DNA of 34,234 bases from positions 1 to 34,234 of the forward strand of contig JAENYF010000034.1 of NCBI GenBank assembly GCA_016841905.1, read 5' to 3'. Every line of letters begins with the position of its first letter. Position 1 is the first letter of the stretch. Shown one piece after another: positions 6,636 through 14,695 of the stretch. The notes beneath the pieces are model-generated. The model searched no databases, was not told the origin of the DNA, and saw nothing but the letters and a program-made list of their open reading frames with translations. The position numbers and the translations under genes were made by a program. The DNA is from Desulfoscipio geothermicus (GTDB taxonomy: Bacteria; Bacillota; Desulfotomaculia; Desulfotomaculales; Desulfallaceae).

Positions 6636-7205
6636 TTAGCAGTATTTACAATCACTGCATTTATGTTGATAATCTATCACATTCCCTAAACGGTCAAATT
6701 CTAGGTGGCAACAGTCCAAAAGCATTTCCTTCAACATGCCCCGGGCCCTTTGCACCCTGGACTTCGCTCCGGACACCGATAAACCCAGGCGATCCCCCAA
6801 TTCCTTCCGGGTTAGCTGCTGGAACTCCGTTAAGATAAGCGCCTGTTTATATTTTTCAGGTAAGTCTTGTACCATGGTTTTTAAGCATTGGGCAATATCC
6901 TCGTTGGCGGTTTCCTCCTCCTGTACATCACTTAGCATTGTCTCCGGTAATTCTTCAGTGTACGAAGTATATGCATACCGGCTCGTTCGATAATAATCAG
7001 CGACGGCGTTCCTGGCTATTTGATATACCCAGGCCTGGACTTTGCCGGTTTCATTCAAGTTACTAAGGTTGTGGTGTATCTTATAAAACACATTTTGCAG
7101 AATATCCTCTACGTCTTGATCGTTATCTACCCGTCTTTTTATAAAACCCTTTAATGGTTGACTAAAATTTTCCCAGATGTTCTCAACACATATATCCATT
7201 ACCAT
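6636..7205 (-). CDS. sigZ: ECF RNA polymerase sigma factor, SigZ-like
   Basis: Encodes 189 residues. Region 2 is near residues 10-80 (VEDILQNVFYKIHHNL, AWVYQIARNAVADYYR) and region 4 near 110-165 (LPEKYKQALILTEFQQLTRKELGDRLGLSVSGAKSRVQRARGMLKE, shown as separate motifs in the family). The tail CCHLEFDRLGNVIDYQHKC then SDCKYC is Cys-rich and is typical of SigZ-type factors; CxxCxxC could bind metal or sense thiol stress. Two starts are possible (7205 and 7199), both served by GAGGGGTGAT. The membrane protein gene 80 bp upstream on the same strand may be a partner or anti-sigma-like regulator. A decayed copy of this tail lies at 2990-3058. Confidence 0.88.
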   Translation of the reverse strand: MVMDICVENIWENFSQPLKGFIKRRVDNDQDVEDILQNVFYKIHHNLSNLNETGKVQAWVYQIARNAVADYYRTSRYAYTSYTEELPETMLSDVQEEETANEDIAQCLKTMVQDLPEKYKQALILTEFQQLTRKELGDRLGLSVSGAKSRVQRARGMLKEMLLDCCHLEFDRLGNVIDYQHKCSDCKYC

Positions 7206-7285
7206 ATCACCCCTCTGTGGAGTTTTCCATCGGATAAGCAGTATCGTTTGCTAACTCCCTACGGGAGCTATTCATCACATTTTCC

Positions 7286-8077
7286 TCACCCTGATCCCAG
7301 ATTTGGTTCCGGAACCGGCGGTTCCGATGTTTCCGGCTTGGGGTCAGCATTGTTTTGTGCTTGATCTTGTTGCGGAGGATTTGTATTTGTTGGTTCATTA
7401 ACTACCGGACTAGTGGAGTCGGAACTTTGCTCCTCTTCCGGTATTACAGCAGCAGGCTGTTTATCTGTTATAGTATTCTTTTCTGTGAATGCATTATTAT
7501 TCACTTGCATCGTTTGATCTGTCTGAATTGCTTGTTCTTTTTCAATGGTATCCGTCTCTTGACTATCAAGGCCGGTATTTTCTGTGCCGTTATTGTTTTG
7601 AATTTCCTTTGTTGTTACATCCGCTGGAGTTGTTTCTTCCCCCACAGTTGCCGGCATTGTTAGCTTACCGTCTGTCTTACTGTGAGCAGGATGCGCATAA
7701 AAAATCATTGGCCAGGTATACCAGAAAGCAACTATTAAAAGGGCCGGCAAAACAGACACAGGTGTTTTCCACCAGGCCACAGCAGCAAGCAATGCGAAAC
7801 CTGCCGCTGCCACACAATATATACATGGTATAATTTCGTTGCTTTGCCAATCCCAAATTATGTAAATAAATAAAAGTACATGTACCACTACAGCAAACCA
7901 TAACAAAAGCGATGTTCTACGGTGGCTAATTAAAACTGCAATAGCACAAACTGTATAAAAAGCAATACCGAGATAAGCTAAATTATTGCCTTTATCATAT
8001 GCTGCTATGATCGCCCCTACAAGTGCCGCAATTACGACTAATTTTTTAACAATCAACAGGGGCTTATTACTTTCCAC
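7286..8077 (-). CDS. membrane protein with low-complexity acidic tail, unknown function
   Basis: Encodes 263 residues. About five hydrophobic segments occupy residues 10-125 (VVIAALVGAIIAAY; LAYLGIAFYTVCAIAVLI; LLLWFAVVVHVLLFIYIIW; CIYCVAAAGFALLAAVAWW; LPALLIVAFWYTWPMIFY), and a CxxC lies at the membrane boundary (IPCIYC). Residues 130-263 are hydrophilic, rich in Thr, Glu, Gln, Asn and Pro, and end in PVPEPNLGSG, most likely an extended extracytoplasmic region. No family is recognised. It lies between lpd (45 bp upstream) and sigZ (80 bp downstream) on one strand; a role as membrane sensor for SigZ is plausible but unproven. Confidence 0.7.
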   Translation of the reverse strand: MESNKPLLIVKKLVVIAALVGAIIAAYDKGNNLAYLGIAFYTVCAIAVLISHRRTSLLLWFAVVVHVLLFIYIIWDWQSNEIIPCIYCVAAAGFALLAAVAWWKTPVSVLPALLIVAFWYTWPMIFYAHPAHSKTDGKLTMPATVGEETTPADVTTKEIQNNNGTENTGLDSQETDTIEKEQAIQTDQTMQVNNNAFTEKNTITDKQPAAVIPEEEQSSDSTSPVVNEPTNTNPPQQDQAQNNADPKPETSEPPVPEPNLGSG

Positions 8078-8122
8078 ATGTATTCCCCCATTCTTTAATT
8101 TACTATTGGATTGATTAATAAC

Positions 8123-9535
8123 TTAACTCTTGTCCACCGGGTCCATGTGGATGGCCAGGCCCAGCGCTCCCTGTGCTGTCTCCAATATGGCTTCCGACAA
8201 AGTAGGATGGGCGTGGATGGTTTTCATGATACCCTTAACGCCTATCTTATTTTGCATAGCCAGGGCAATTTCGGCAATGAGATCCCCGGCATGCAGCCCG
8301 ACAATATGCCCGCCCAGGAGCTGTTCGGTTTTGCTGTCTATCACAAGTTTAACCATACCCTCCCAATCGCTTAGCGCCTGGGCCATGCCCAGCGACTTAA
8401 AGGGGAAAGTGACTGATTTGACATTAAACTGTGCTTTGGCCTCTTCCTCGCTTAGCCCCACCGCAGCGAATTCAGGGTTGCTGAACACACAGCGGGGCAC
8501 CACCCGGTAATCCATAGCTGCCGGGCGCCCCAGTGCGTGCTCGGCGGCTGTAATCCCTTCAGCAAAGGCCCCGTGGGCCAGCCAGGTTTTTCCGGCCAGA
8601 TCGCCCGCCGCGTATACACCGGGCACTCCGGTGAGCATGTGTTCATCCACCTGGAGTGGCTTACCGTCCACCGGCAAGCCGATATTTTTCAGGCCGATGT
8701 TCTCTGCATTGACTCTGCGGCCTGCGGCCTGCAGCAGCTTTTCCGCCGACAGGGTGTCACCCCCGGCCAGAGTAATCGTAACATTTTGGGCGCCATGCAC
8801 CTGCTCCACCCGCTCCACTTGCACACCGGTCAGCACTTTAACCTTGCGGTGTTTAAGCAAGGATTGCAGGTAAACAATCGCTTCGGCATCTTCCCGTGGC
8901 AGAATTCGGTCTTCCCTTTCCAGCAAGGTGACCTTGCTGCCCAGTTCGGCCATAATCACCGCCATCTCCACGCCCACAGCCCCACCGCCCAGCACCAGCA
9001 GCGAAGCAGGTGCCGTGGATATTTCGAGAATATCGTCGGTGGTCAGCACTGCCGGCAGATCGCCGGCCAAGAAGCCGGGGCGGGATGTACGGGAACCGGT
9101 GGCCAGCACCACTTTGCGGGCGTAAACTTTGGTTAGCTCATCCTCTCCGTTAACTTCCAGGACTCCGGGCTCTAGCAAACGCCCTGCCCCCTGGTACAAG
9201 TCGATCTTGTTATGATCTAATAAGTACTCGATTCCCCCGCGCAATAGTTCTACCACCCTGTTTTTACGGGCAATCATGGCCGGTATGTTGGGAGAAACGT
9301 TTTCCACATTGATCCCGAAAGACCTGCTCTTGCGGGCCAGGCGTAGCACTTCCACCGAGGCTCTCAGGGCTTTGGTGGGAATGCAGCCGCGGTTGAGGCA
9401 GACACCACCTAGGTATTCCTGTTCCACCACCGCCACCTTGCCGCCGAGCTGGGCGGCGCGGATGGCACCCTGGTAGCCGGCAGGCCCGCCGCCCAGAAAA
9501 ACGATATCATAACATTTGGGGGCATTTTCCGCCAT
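8123..9535 (-). CDS. lpdA: dihydrolipoyl dehydrogenase
   Basis: Encodes 470 residues, start preceded by GGAGGTACACC. It oxidises dihydrolipoyl groups and passes electrons through FAD to NAD, or runs in reverse to reduce a lipoyl carrier. Visible parts: FAD site FLGGGPAGYQGAIRAAQLG (residues 13-31), redox-active disulfide GGVCLNRGCIPTKAL (C46, C51), NAD site LLVLGGGAVGVEMA (about 180), second FAD site GVYAAGDLAG, and active-site HAHPTLSE near 440. It closes an operon with a GcvH-like carrier, acr3 and arsR, 41 bp behind arsR. No lipoate-dependent dehydrogenase E1/E2 or glycine cleavage genes are nearby, so its substrate is probably the GcvH-like protein. Confidence 0.93.
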   Translation of the reverse strand: MAENAPKCYDIVFLGGGPAGYQGAIRAAQLGGKVAVVEQEYLGGVCLNRGCIPTKALRASVEVLRLARKSRSFGINVENVSPNIPAMIARKNRVVELLRGGIEYLLDHNKIDLYQGAGRLLEPGVLEVNGEDELTKVYARKVVLATGSRTSRPGFLAGDLPAVLTTDDILEISTAPASLLVLGGGAVGVEMAVIMAELGSKVTLLEREDRILPREDAEAIVYLQSLLKHRKVKVLTGVQVERVEQVHGAQNVTITLAGGDTLSAEKLLQAAGRRVNAENIGLKNIGLPVDGKPLQVDEHMLTGVPGVYAAGDLAGKTWLAHGAFAEGITAAEHALGRPAAMDYRVVPRCVFSNPEFAAVGLSEEEAKAQFNVKSVTFPFKSLGMAQALSDWEGMVKLVIDSKTEQLLGGHIVGLHAGDLIAEIALAMQNKIGVKGIMKTIHAHPTLSEAILETAQGALGLAIHMDPVDKS

Positions 9536-9576
9536 GTGGTGTACCTCCTTGCTTCGTCCATTACGCTGCTCACCGG

Positions 9577-9945
9577 TTAATTGACTTTTTTGCTGTTAAA
9601 GGGCAACATTTCATCTTCAATGCGCATGCAAGCACCGTAATTGCGCTCCGTTTTCCGGTTGGCCAGGTTGTCAGCTATTTGGGCAAATAAGCCGTTATTA
9701 ACAGCTGCTAGCCTTAGCTTAAAAACATTTTCATTCAAGGAATAAAACACCCAACGGCCATCTTTGTCGTCAAGTACAAGATTGCTTTTCCTTAAAATCC
9801 TGAGGTGGTGAGAAACAGCCGGCTGGGACATAGCCAGCTCTTCCATAATTTCACAAACGCACAGATCCTGCCTGGATAACATCAAGATAATTTTCAACCT
9901 GGTTTCATCAACTATAACCTTTAAAAAATCCAACATTTCTTTCAT
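9577..9945 (-). CDS. arsR: ArsR family arsenic-responsive repressor (second copy)
   Basis: Encodes 122 residues. The ATG at 9945 is chosen because TTGGAGGAAAT precedes it; the longer open frame up to 10065 overlaps acr3. It is a winged-helix repressor with VDETRLKIILML, the metalloid site DLCVCEIMEEL, the recognition helix QPAVSHHLRILRKSNLV and the wing DGRWVFYSL. A C-terminal Cys (NYGACMRI) may add a third ligand. It lies 61 bp after acr3 and 41 bp before lpd, so it is an internal operon gene and probably autoregulates the promoter at 11807-11835. Confidence 0.92.
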   Translation of the reverse strand: MKEMLDFLKVIVDETRLKIILMLSRQDLCVCEIMEELAMSQPAVSHHLRILRKSNLVLDDKDGRWVFYSLNENVFKLRLAAVNNGLFAQIADNLANRKTERNYGACMRIEDEMLPFNSKKVN

Positions 9946-10006
9946 GGTATTTCCTCCAAAATATAGTGCCGGGAGAAGCGAGTGCCTCCCTGCTAACGAC
10001 TCGCTG

Positions 10007-11071
10007 CTACCTGGCCGGAAACGACTGTTGGTCAAAATATTTCTGTTTAAAAGATAGAGCAACACTGACTAGCCAGATCATAACGGGCACTTCAATCAGC
10101 GGGCCGATTACCGCGGTAAATGCCTGGCCGGAATTTATGCCGAATACGGCTACGGTTACGGCAATAGCCAATTCAAAGTTATTACTGGCCGCGGTAAAGG
10201 AAAGGGTAGTGGTTTGCTCATAGTTGATGCCCAGCTTTTTGCTCATGAAGAATGAAAACAAGAACATCATTAAGAAATATAGGGTCAGCGGTATGGCAAT
10301 CCTAACCACATCCATCGGCAGGGCAACGATATACTCGCCCTTTAAGGAGAACATGACGAAAATAGTAAACAGCAAAGCTATTAAGGTTGAAGGGCCGATT
10401 TTGGGCATAAACTGTTTGTCATACCACTCCTTGCCCTTTATCGGCATTAAGGTAAACCGGGTGATAACGCCCGCTATAAAAGGTATACCGAGGTAAATAA
10501 ACACACTCTTGGCCACCTCGGCCATCGAAATATTTACTTCCAAAGATTCCAGACCGAACCACCGGGGCATGATGGTGATAAAAAAGTACGCGTAAATCGA
10601 GAAGAAAATCACCTGAAAAATAGAGTTTAGAGCAACCAGGGCGGCAGCGTACTCGGAATCACCTCTGGCCAGCGTGTTCCACACGATCACCATCGCGATA
10701 CACCGGGCCAAGCCGATCAAGATCAGGCCCACCATGTATTCAGGGTAGTCCCTTAAAAATATGATGGCTAGAAAAAACATCAACAGCGGTCCGATAATCC
10801 AGTTCTGCACCAGGCTCAGCCCCATGACCCGGCCATTGGTAAACACTTTTCCGATTTCCTCATACTTTACCCTAGCCAGAGGCGGGTACATCATGATGAT
10901 CAGGCCGATGGCAATGGGGATATTGGTGGTGCCTACCTGGAACCGCCCCCAGAAGTCGGCGATTTGTGGGTAAAGATAGCCACCACCCACGCCAATGGCC
11001 ATTGTCAGGAAAATCCATAGCGTTAAATAACGGTCGAGAAAATTCAGTTTGCCGGTTATTGAATCAGCCAT
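10007..11071 (-). CDS. acr3: arsenite efflux transporter, ACR3 family
   Basis: Encodes 354 residues with about ten hydrophobic segments. It exports As(OH)3 across the cytoplasmic membrane using the proton gradient. Family hallmarks include the conserved Cys in [13 protein letters not shown] (about residue 133), [18 protein letters not shown] near the N-terminus and [17 protein letters not shown] (about 295). The last is the discontinuous helix shared with bile-acid/sodium symporter relatives. It sits between the GcvH-like gene (85 bp upstream) and arsR (61 bp downstream). Together with ArsM and ArsR it establishes arsenic as the substrate context of this region. Confidence 0.95.
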   Translation of the reverse strand: MADSITGKLNFLDRYLTLWIFLTMAIGVGGGYLYPQIADFWGRFQVGTTNIPIAIGLIIMMYPPLARVKYEEIGKVFTNGRVMGLSLVQNWIIGPLLMFFLAIIFLRDYPEYMVGLILIGLARCIAMVIVWNTLARGDSEYAAALVALNSIFQVIFFSIYAYFFITIMPRWFGLESLEVNISMAEVAKSVFIYLGIPFIAGVITRFTLMPIKGKEWYDKQFMPKIGPSTLIALLFTIFVMFSLKGEYIVALPMDVVRIAIPLTLYFLMMFLFSFFMSKKLGINYEQTTTLSFTAASNNFELAIAVTVAVFGINSGQAFTAVIGPLIEVPVMIWLVSVALSFKQKYFDQQSFPAR

Positions 11072-11156
11072 GCATTTTATTCCCCTATCATATAAAATAT
11101 ATCATCCTTATTCAATCATATCATTTAAGTCTGAACCATTTTAATAAAATTAAACA

Positions 11157-11663
11157 TTAATAAAACTCAATATCCTTGCCTTCATCTATAAATTTCTTTA
11201 TTACTATTTTAATCTTTTCTTCCATTATTGGGTAATAAGTTTTAGCATCCATTAGTTTCTGCTTTTCTTCAGCCCAGTTGGTAGGTTGAATTTTGCATAT
11301 CCAGCCTTCACCATAAGGGTCACGGTTGATTTGTACCGGGTCCTCTTCCATGTTGTCGTTGACATCCTTGATGACGCCACTTACCGGCGAAGTTAAGCCA
11401 ACAACAGTTTTGGCTTTTTTAGTGGGTTTTTTGGCTTCCAGGGTGCCTATTTCCCCACCCTCTTCAACTTCACTGCCGGCTTCACTAATCTCTGTAACCA
11501 TTACCATGCCACCGGTTGTCTGCAGATAATCGGTAACTCCTACCTTAATTAATCCGTTATCTTCCTCTTTTGCCCAGCACTCATCCTTGTGGTAAAGATA
11601 ATCTTCCCTAACCCGGAAAACAAACTTATCATAGACAAATTCCAAATACCCTTTTCCGCCCAT
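11157..11663 (-). CDS. GcvH-like lipoyl carrier protein of an arsenic operon
   Basis: Encodes 168 residues; normal GcvH is about 125-130. The core matches GcvH: IKVGVTDYLQTTGG, then EEGGEIGTLEAKK, TSPVSGVIKDVN and DPYGEGWICKI. The lipoylation lysine is probably K85 in KAKTVV, which aligns with the GcvH pattern VKAV before SPVSG; a Lys-rich insertion (EAKKPTKK) precedes it. N-terminal residues 1-35 and a ~40-residue C-terminal helix are extra. There are no glycine cleavage partners, but lplA lies upstream and acr3, arsR and lpd downstream. A dedicated dithiol carrier for arsenic or a redox partner is inferred. It has its own promoter. Confidence 0.85.
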   Translation of the reverse strand: MGGKGYLEFVYDKFVFRVREDYLYHKDECWAKEEDNGLIKVGVTDYLQTTGGMVMVTEISEAGSEVEEGGEIGTLEAKKPTKKAKTVVGLTSPVSGVIKDVNDNMEEDPVQINRDPYGEGWICKIQPTNWAEEKQKLMDAKTYYPIMEEKIKIVIKKFIDEGKDIEFY

Positions 11664-11750
11664 CTGAAAACGCTCCTTTTCGATTCTTCTTTGTTAAGTT
11701 GTTCCTTAACGGAGCCGATAAAAATTCCGACCAATCCGCTTCCTATACTT

Positions 11751-11835
11751 ACATAAAATATTATTTATGTATCCATGTAAAATACGTCATATAAAAGATT
11801 ACTTATATAATAATTACTTAGCACATTCATGTCAA
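11751..11835 (-). promoter_or_regulatory. promoter and operator of the gcvH-like/acr3/arsR/lpd operon
   Basis: On the minus strand TTGACA (11835-11830), a 17-bp spacer and TATTAT (11812-11807) form a near-consensus vegetative promoter. Just downstream, the inverted repeat ACATAAA (11751-11757) and TTTATGT (11764-11770) is a plausible ArsR site. This shows the downstream four genes can be expressed apart from marR, the permease and lplA. Confidence 0.65.
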
Positions 11836-11842
11836 CAACATA

Positions 11843-12859
11843 TTATAGCTTTAGCGTATTACAACCATCCGATAATAACAAACAGCTCATTAATTGTTCC
11901 GAAGTCAGCCCTCTAATGTATTGCGACACGTCAACCTTTTCCAGCAAAGACAGTAAACCTACCTCTTCGTAATGACGGCCGGTTAGGATGGCCTCTAGTT
12001 CTTGCACCGGCTGCTGCTCAAAAAAATCCCCGTAAAACTTGCACTCCTTGATCAGCCCGTGCTTGACATTGAAATTAATCGTCAGGCTGCCCCCGGAAAA
12101 GGTCAATTCTTTTTGATAAGCAAAGGCGGGAGCACTGCCGAAATTCCAGGCCCAGGTGCTGTACTTGTCTGCCACCAGCCGGTTAACCGCCTGGATATCC
12201 TTTGTGGTTAACTGATACTCCTGATACGACCGGTTATGGTAAGCAAAAATGCTTTTAGCCAGCATCTGCTTAAAGGTAGGCAGACTCATGCCGTCCGGCA
12301 GGTAGGGCTTGAGGTTGGTTACCAGACTTTGCACTGATCTTACTGCTCTGGATACGTATTTCTTTTTCGGCTTTAAAGCCTGGCCAAGCACGGCAAGATC
12401 GCTATCAAATAAAATGGTTCCGTGATGTAAAAGAGTGTTCTTATAGAGATACTGGGCGTTGCCGGAAAATTTCTTATAGTCCACGCCGATATCATTTCTG
12501 CCGTTAAATTCTGCCCGCACGCCCAAAGTGCTTAAACAATAAATGATCGGCTCGGCCAAAACAGAAAAATCAGTAGTAGCAAAATTATCACGGTTAAGGA
12601 GAAAAGTGAAATTAAGGTTGCCCGGATCATGATAAACCGCCCCGCCTCCGGTAAGCCGGCGCACCACCTGGATGTGGTTTTCCTGCACATAGGGGTAGTT
12701 GATCTCCGCCAGTGCGTTCTGGTGCTTACCAATGACGATGGTAGGCGCATTTTGCCAGAGAATCAATTTTTCATCGTCAAGAGCAGCCTGTTTCATTAAA
12801 TACTCTTCCAGGGCCAGGTTAAAGTAGGGATCGTTACTGTTGTTGATAATGTTCAGCAT
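11843..12859 (-). CDS. lplA: lipoate-protein ligase A
   Basis: Encodes 338 residues. The ATG at 12859 is chosen because GGAGGTG lies 6 bases upstream; earlier in-frame codons lack this. LplA activates lipoate with ATP and attaches it to lysine of carrier proteins. The motifs RRLTGGGAVYHDPGNLNF (about residues 68-85), WQNAPTIVIGKHQN and GVDYKKFSGNAQ (catalytic lysine region) are present, and the C-terminal accessory domain spans about 250-338. It is 54 bp behind the permease gene and 179 bp before the GcvH-like gene, its obvious substrate. Confidence 0.92.
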   Translation of the reverse strand: MLNIINNSNDPYFNLALEEYLMKQAALDDEKLILWQNAPTIVIGKHQNALAEINYPYVQENHIQVVRRLTGGGAVYHDPGNLNFTFLLNRDNFATTDFSVLAEPIIYCLSTLGVRAEFNGRNDIGVDYKKFSGNAQYLYKNTLLHHGTILFDSDLAVLGQALKPKKKYVSRAVRSVQSLVTNLKPYLPDGMSLPTFKQMLAKSIFAYHNRSYQEYQLTTKDIQAVNRLVADKYSTWAWNFGSAPAFAYQKELTFSGGSLTINFNVKHGLIKECKFYGDFFEQQPVQELEAILTGRHYEEVGLLSLLEKVDVSQYIRGLTSEQLMSCLLLSDGCNTLKL

Positions 12860-12913
12860 AGTGACACCTCCGCTTGGCAAGCTACGTTGAATTGAGTTAT
12901 ATCTGCTGCAAGC

Positions 12914-13846
12914 TTAAAATATCAGATTAAAGAAATATCCGGCCAGCATAGCCACAGTCACTATGGTAACCACAAATGCAATGATCAACTTGCGACGGAA
13001 AATGGAGGCCAGAATAATAACTTCCGGAATACTTGCTCCGGCACCGCCGATAATCAGAGCCATTACCGACCCGATACTCATACCTTTGCCTATGAGCACA
13101 TAACTGATGGGTATGATGGTTTCTGCTCTGATGTACATTGGTATGCCAATCACCGCTGCTACCGGTATGGCTAGTGGATTGCCGGGTCCAGACAATTTCA
13201 TGATCAGCGAATCCGGTACGAAGCCATAAATAAAGGACCCAATAGCTGCGCCCAGCATCAAGTAGAGAAAAACCTGCCGGAACAATGACCAGGCAGCCTC
13301 ACCGGCCTGCTTTAATTTAATTTTCATAGTATCTGGTTCCGGTTCAGCAGTTAAGTCAAGTGCCAGCATCTCTCCAGCAGTGTCGCCGCCCTTTTGGATA
13401 TACACTTTTTTATACTGGTCGGCCAGCCCTAATTTTTCCCACAGCATTCCAATAAAAACTGCAGCTATAAAAGTGATAGCAGCATAAGCTGCGGTAACTT
13501 TTAAACCCAGCAGACTCAAAAACAAAGCTATGATAACAGGGTTTAAAAGCGGTGAAGCGATTAAAAAAGACATGGTTGCTCCAAAGGGAGCACGGGCGTT
13601 TAACAGTCCTACCAGGACAGGTATGGTTGAGCAGCTTCAAAAAGGAGTAAGTGCCCCCAATGCGGCCCCGATGATATTGCCAATGAATTTTTTCTGCCTG
13701 GATATTACTTTCTGGACAGTCTCAGGTGGTATAAATTCTTGCAGCAGCCCAACCAGAAAGGAAATGCCGACAAATAATAGAATTAGTTCCCCGGCGATAA
13801 CCAGGAAAAATCTACCTGCGTCGGCTAAATTATTTAACTCAAACAT
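12914..13846 (-). CDS. ArsP-type permease with in-frame UGA (candidate selenoprotein)
   Basis: Encodes 310 residues if the TGA at 13639-13637 is selenocysteine (U70). It starts at ATG 13846 behind GGAGGTGGCC. Residues 66-84 read LTPF, U, SCSTIPVLVGLLNA; the paralogue at 3665 has VTPFCSCSSIPLFIG, so TGA replaces the first Cys of the CxC motif. The frame is continuous on both sides, with MSFLIASPLLNPVI following in family register and no indel. A SECIS-like hairpin lies 22 nt downstream. The protein has about eight membrane segments in two halves, with a hydrophilic loop near 150-180. It is between marR and lplA. Substrate is inferred to be a trivalent metalloid. A normal gene caller would split it in two. 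Confidence 0.85.
13604..13620 (-). promoter_or_regulatory. SECIS-like hairpin of the permease
   Basis: In the transcript, GUCC pairs with GGAC (13618-13615 and 13609-13606) around the loop UGGUA (13614-13610), extended past a U-U mismatch by C-G (13620, 13604). The loop starts 22 nt after the UGA, with G as its second base and a GGU core. This fits the bacterial SECIS model. Confidence 0.65.
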
Positions 13847-13926
13847 ATGGCCACCTCCCTCGATTAAAATCCGGTCAAAATTATTCCAGTCGATTCTTGT
13901 AAAATATCCCGGACTAAGTGAAAAAG

Positions 13927-14421
13927 TTAATTATCTATCGAAAATATCGACATGCCGCCTCCCCCCTGTGGTAATTTGCCGTGCAAAAGGTTCTCCTGTC
14001 TATGCACGGAATCTACCAGGATCTCCAAAACAGTTTTGATATTTTTGACCATCGCAGTATTCTGAGTTCTCAGCATTTCAGATACATAAGCCGAATACCG
14101 GTGAACTATTTCCAGGGCTGTTTCCGCCCCTTTGGCAGTTGTATTTACACAGCACACCCGTCCGTCTAATGAAGATATCTCACGTGTCACATAACCCTTA
14201 TTTTCTAAACGATCAATGATTTTGCTGGCCCCGCTCTTGGTAAAATTTAAGGCATGCCCTATTTCCTGCACAGTAATATTTTCCGAATCATTTATTTTTT
14301 TCAAGGCCATATATTCCACTAAAGACAAATCCCCACAGCACTCGCCATTAATGCCATGAGCACCAAAATACCATGATAATTCTTGAATTAGGTTGTAAAT
14401 ATTAACAAAATCTTTATCCAT
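13927..14421 (-). CDS. MarR family regulator with Cys pairs, probable metalloid/thiol sensor
   Basis: Encodes 164 residues, start preceded by AAGGAGC. It is a dimeric winged-helix protein with the helix ITVQEIGHALNFTKSGASKIIDRLENKGYV (residues 49-78 in the family pattern) and the wing SSLDGRVCCVNTTAKG. CC pairs at GECCGDLS (about 28-29) and RVCCVN (about 88-89) are unusual for MarR proteins and could form a metalloid or disulfide switch. It is the first gene of the block marR-permease-lplA and lies 80 bp before the permease. Direct repeats in its own promoter suggest autoregulation. Confidence 0.88.
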   Translation of the reverse strand: MDKDFVNIYNLIQELSWYFGAHGINGECCGDLSLVEYMALKKINDSENITVQEIGHALNFTKSGASKIIDRLENKGYVTREISSLDGRVCCVNTTAKGAETALEIVHRYSAYVSEMLRTQNTAMVKNIKTVLEILVDSVHRQENLLHGKLPQGGGGMSIFSIDN

Positions 14422-14444
14422 ATGAGTTAGCTCCTTAATAAATT

Positions 14445-14493
14445 TTAGTTTCCGTTAACAACCATTATACCGGGCCTTAGTTTCCGGTGTCAA
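14445..14493 (-). promoter_or_regulatory. consensus promoter of marR with two direct operator repeats
   Basis: Minus strand TTGACA (14493-14488), 18-bp spacer and TATAAT (14469-14464) are both perfect consensus boxes. The 10-base sequence CGGAAACTAA occurs twice in the same orientation: once in the spacer (14486-14477) and once just after the start site (14454-14445). This placement suits repression by the MarR protein. Confidence 0.7.
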
Positions 14494-14574
14494 CTATTAT
14501 GTCAAATTAGTTTTAATGTCTATGAACCATATTGTCAATATTATGTAACCAGGCAAGCAGACCAACGACAAATA

Positions 14575-14605
14575 AACCCCGGCAAGGAAAATTCCTCGCG
14601 GGGTT
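14575..14605 (-). terminator. terminator after the amidohydrolase chimera
   Basis: AACCCCG (14575-14581) pairs with CGGGGTT (14599-14605), with an inner GGAA/TTCC stem. On the minus strand it is followed by TATTTGT. It separates the chimera gene from the marR promoter. Confidence 0.65.
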
Positions 14606-14695
14606 GTTTTGTGGCCATATGGATTAGCTTTTCAGAGCTTTAGATTGCGCTACTGTTATTTTAATTAATGTGGCAACATGTGTACAATACAAGCC

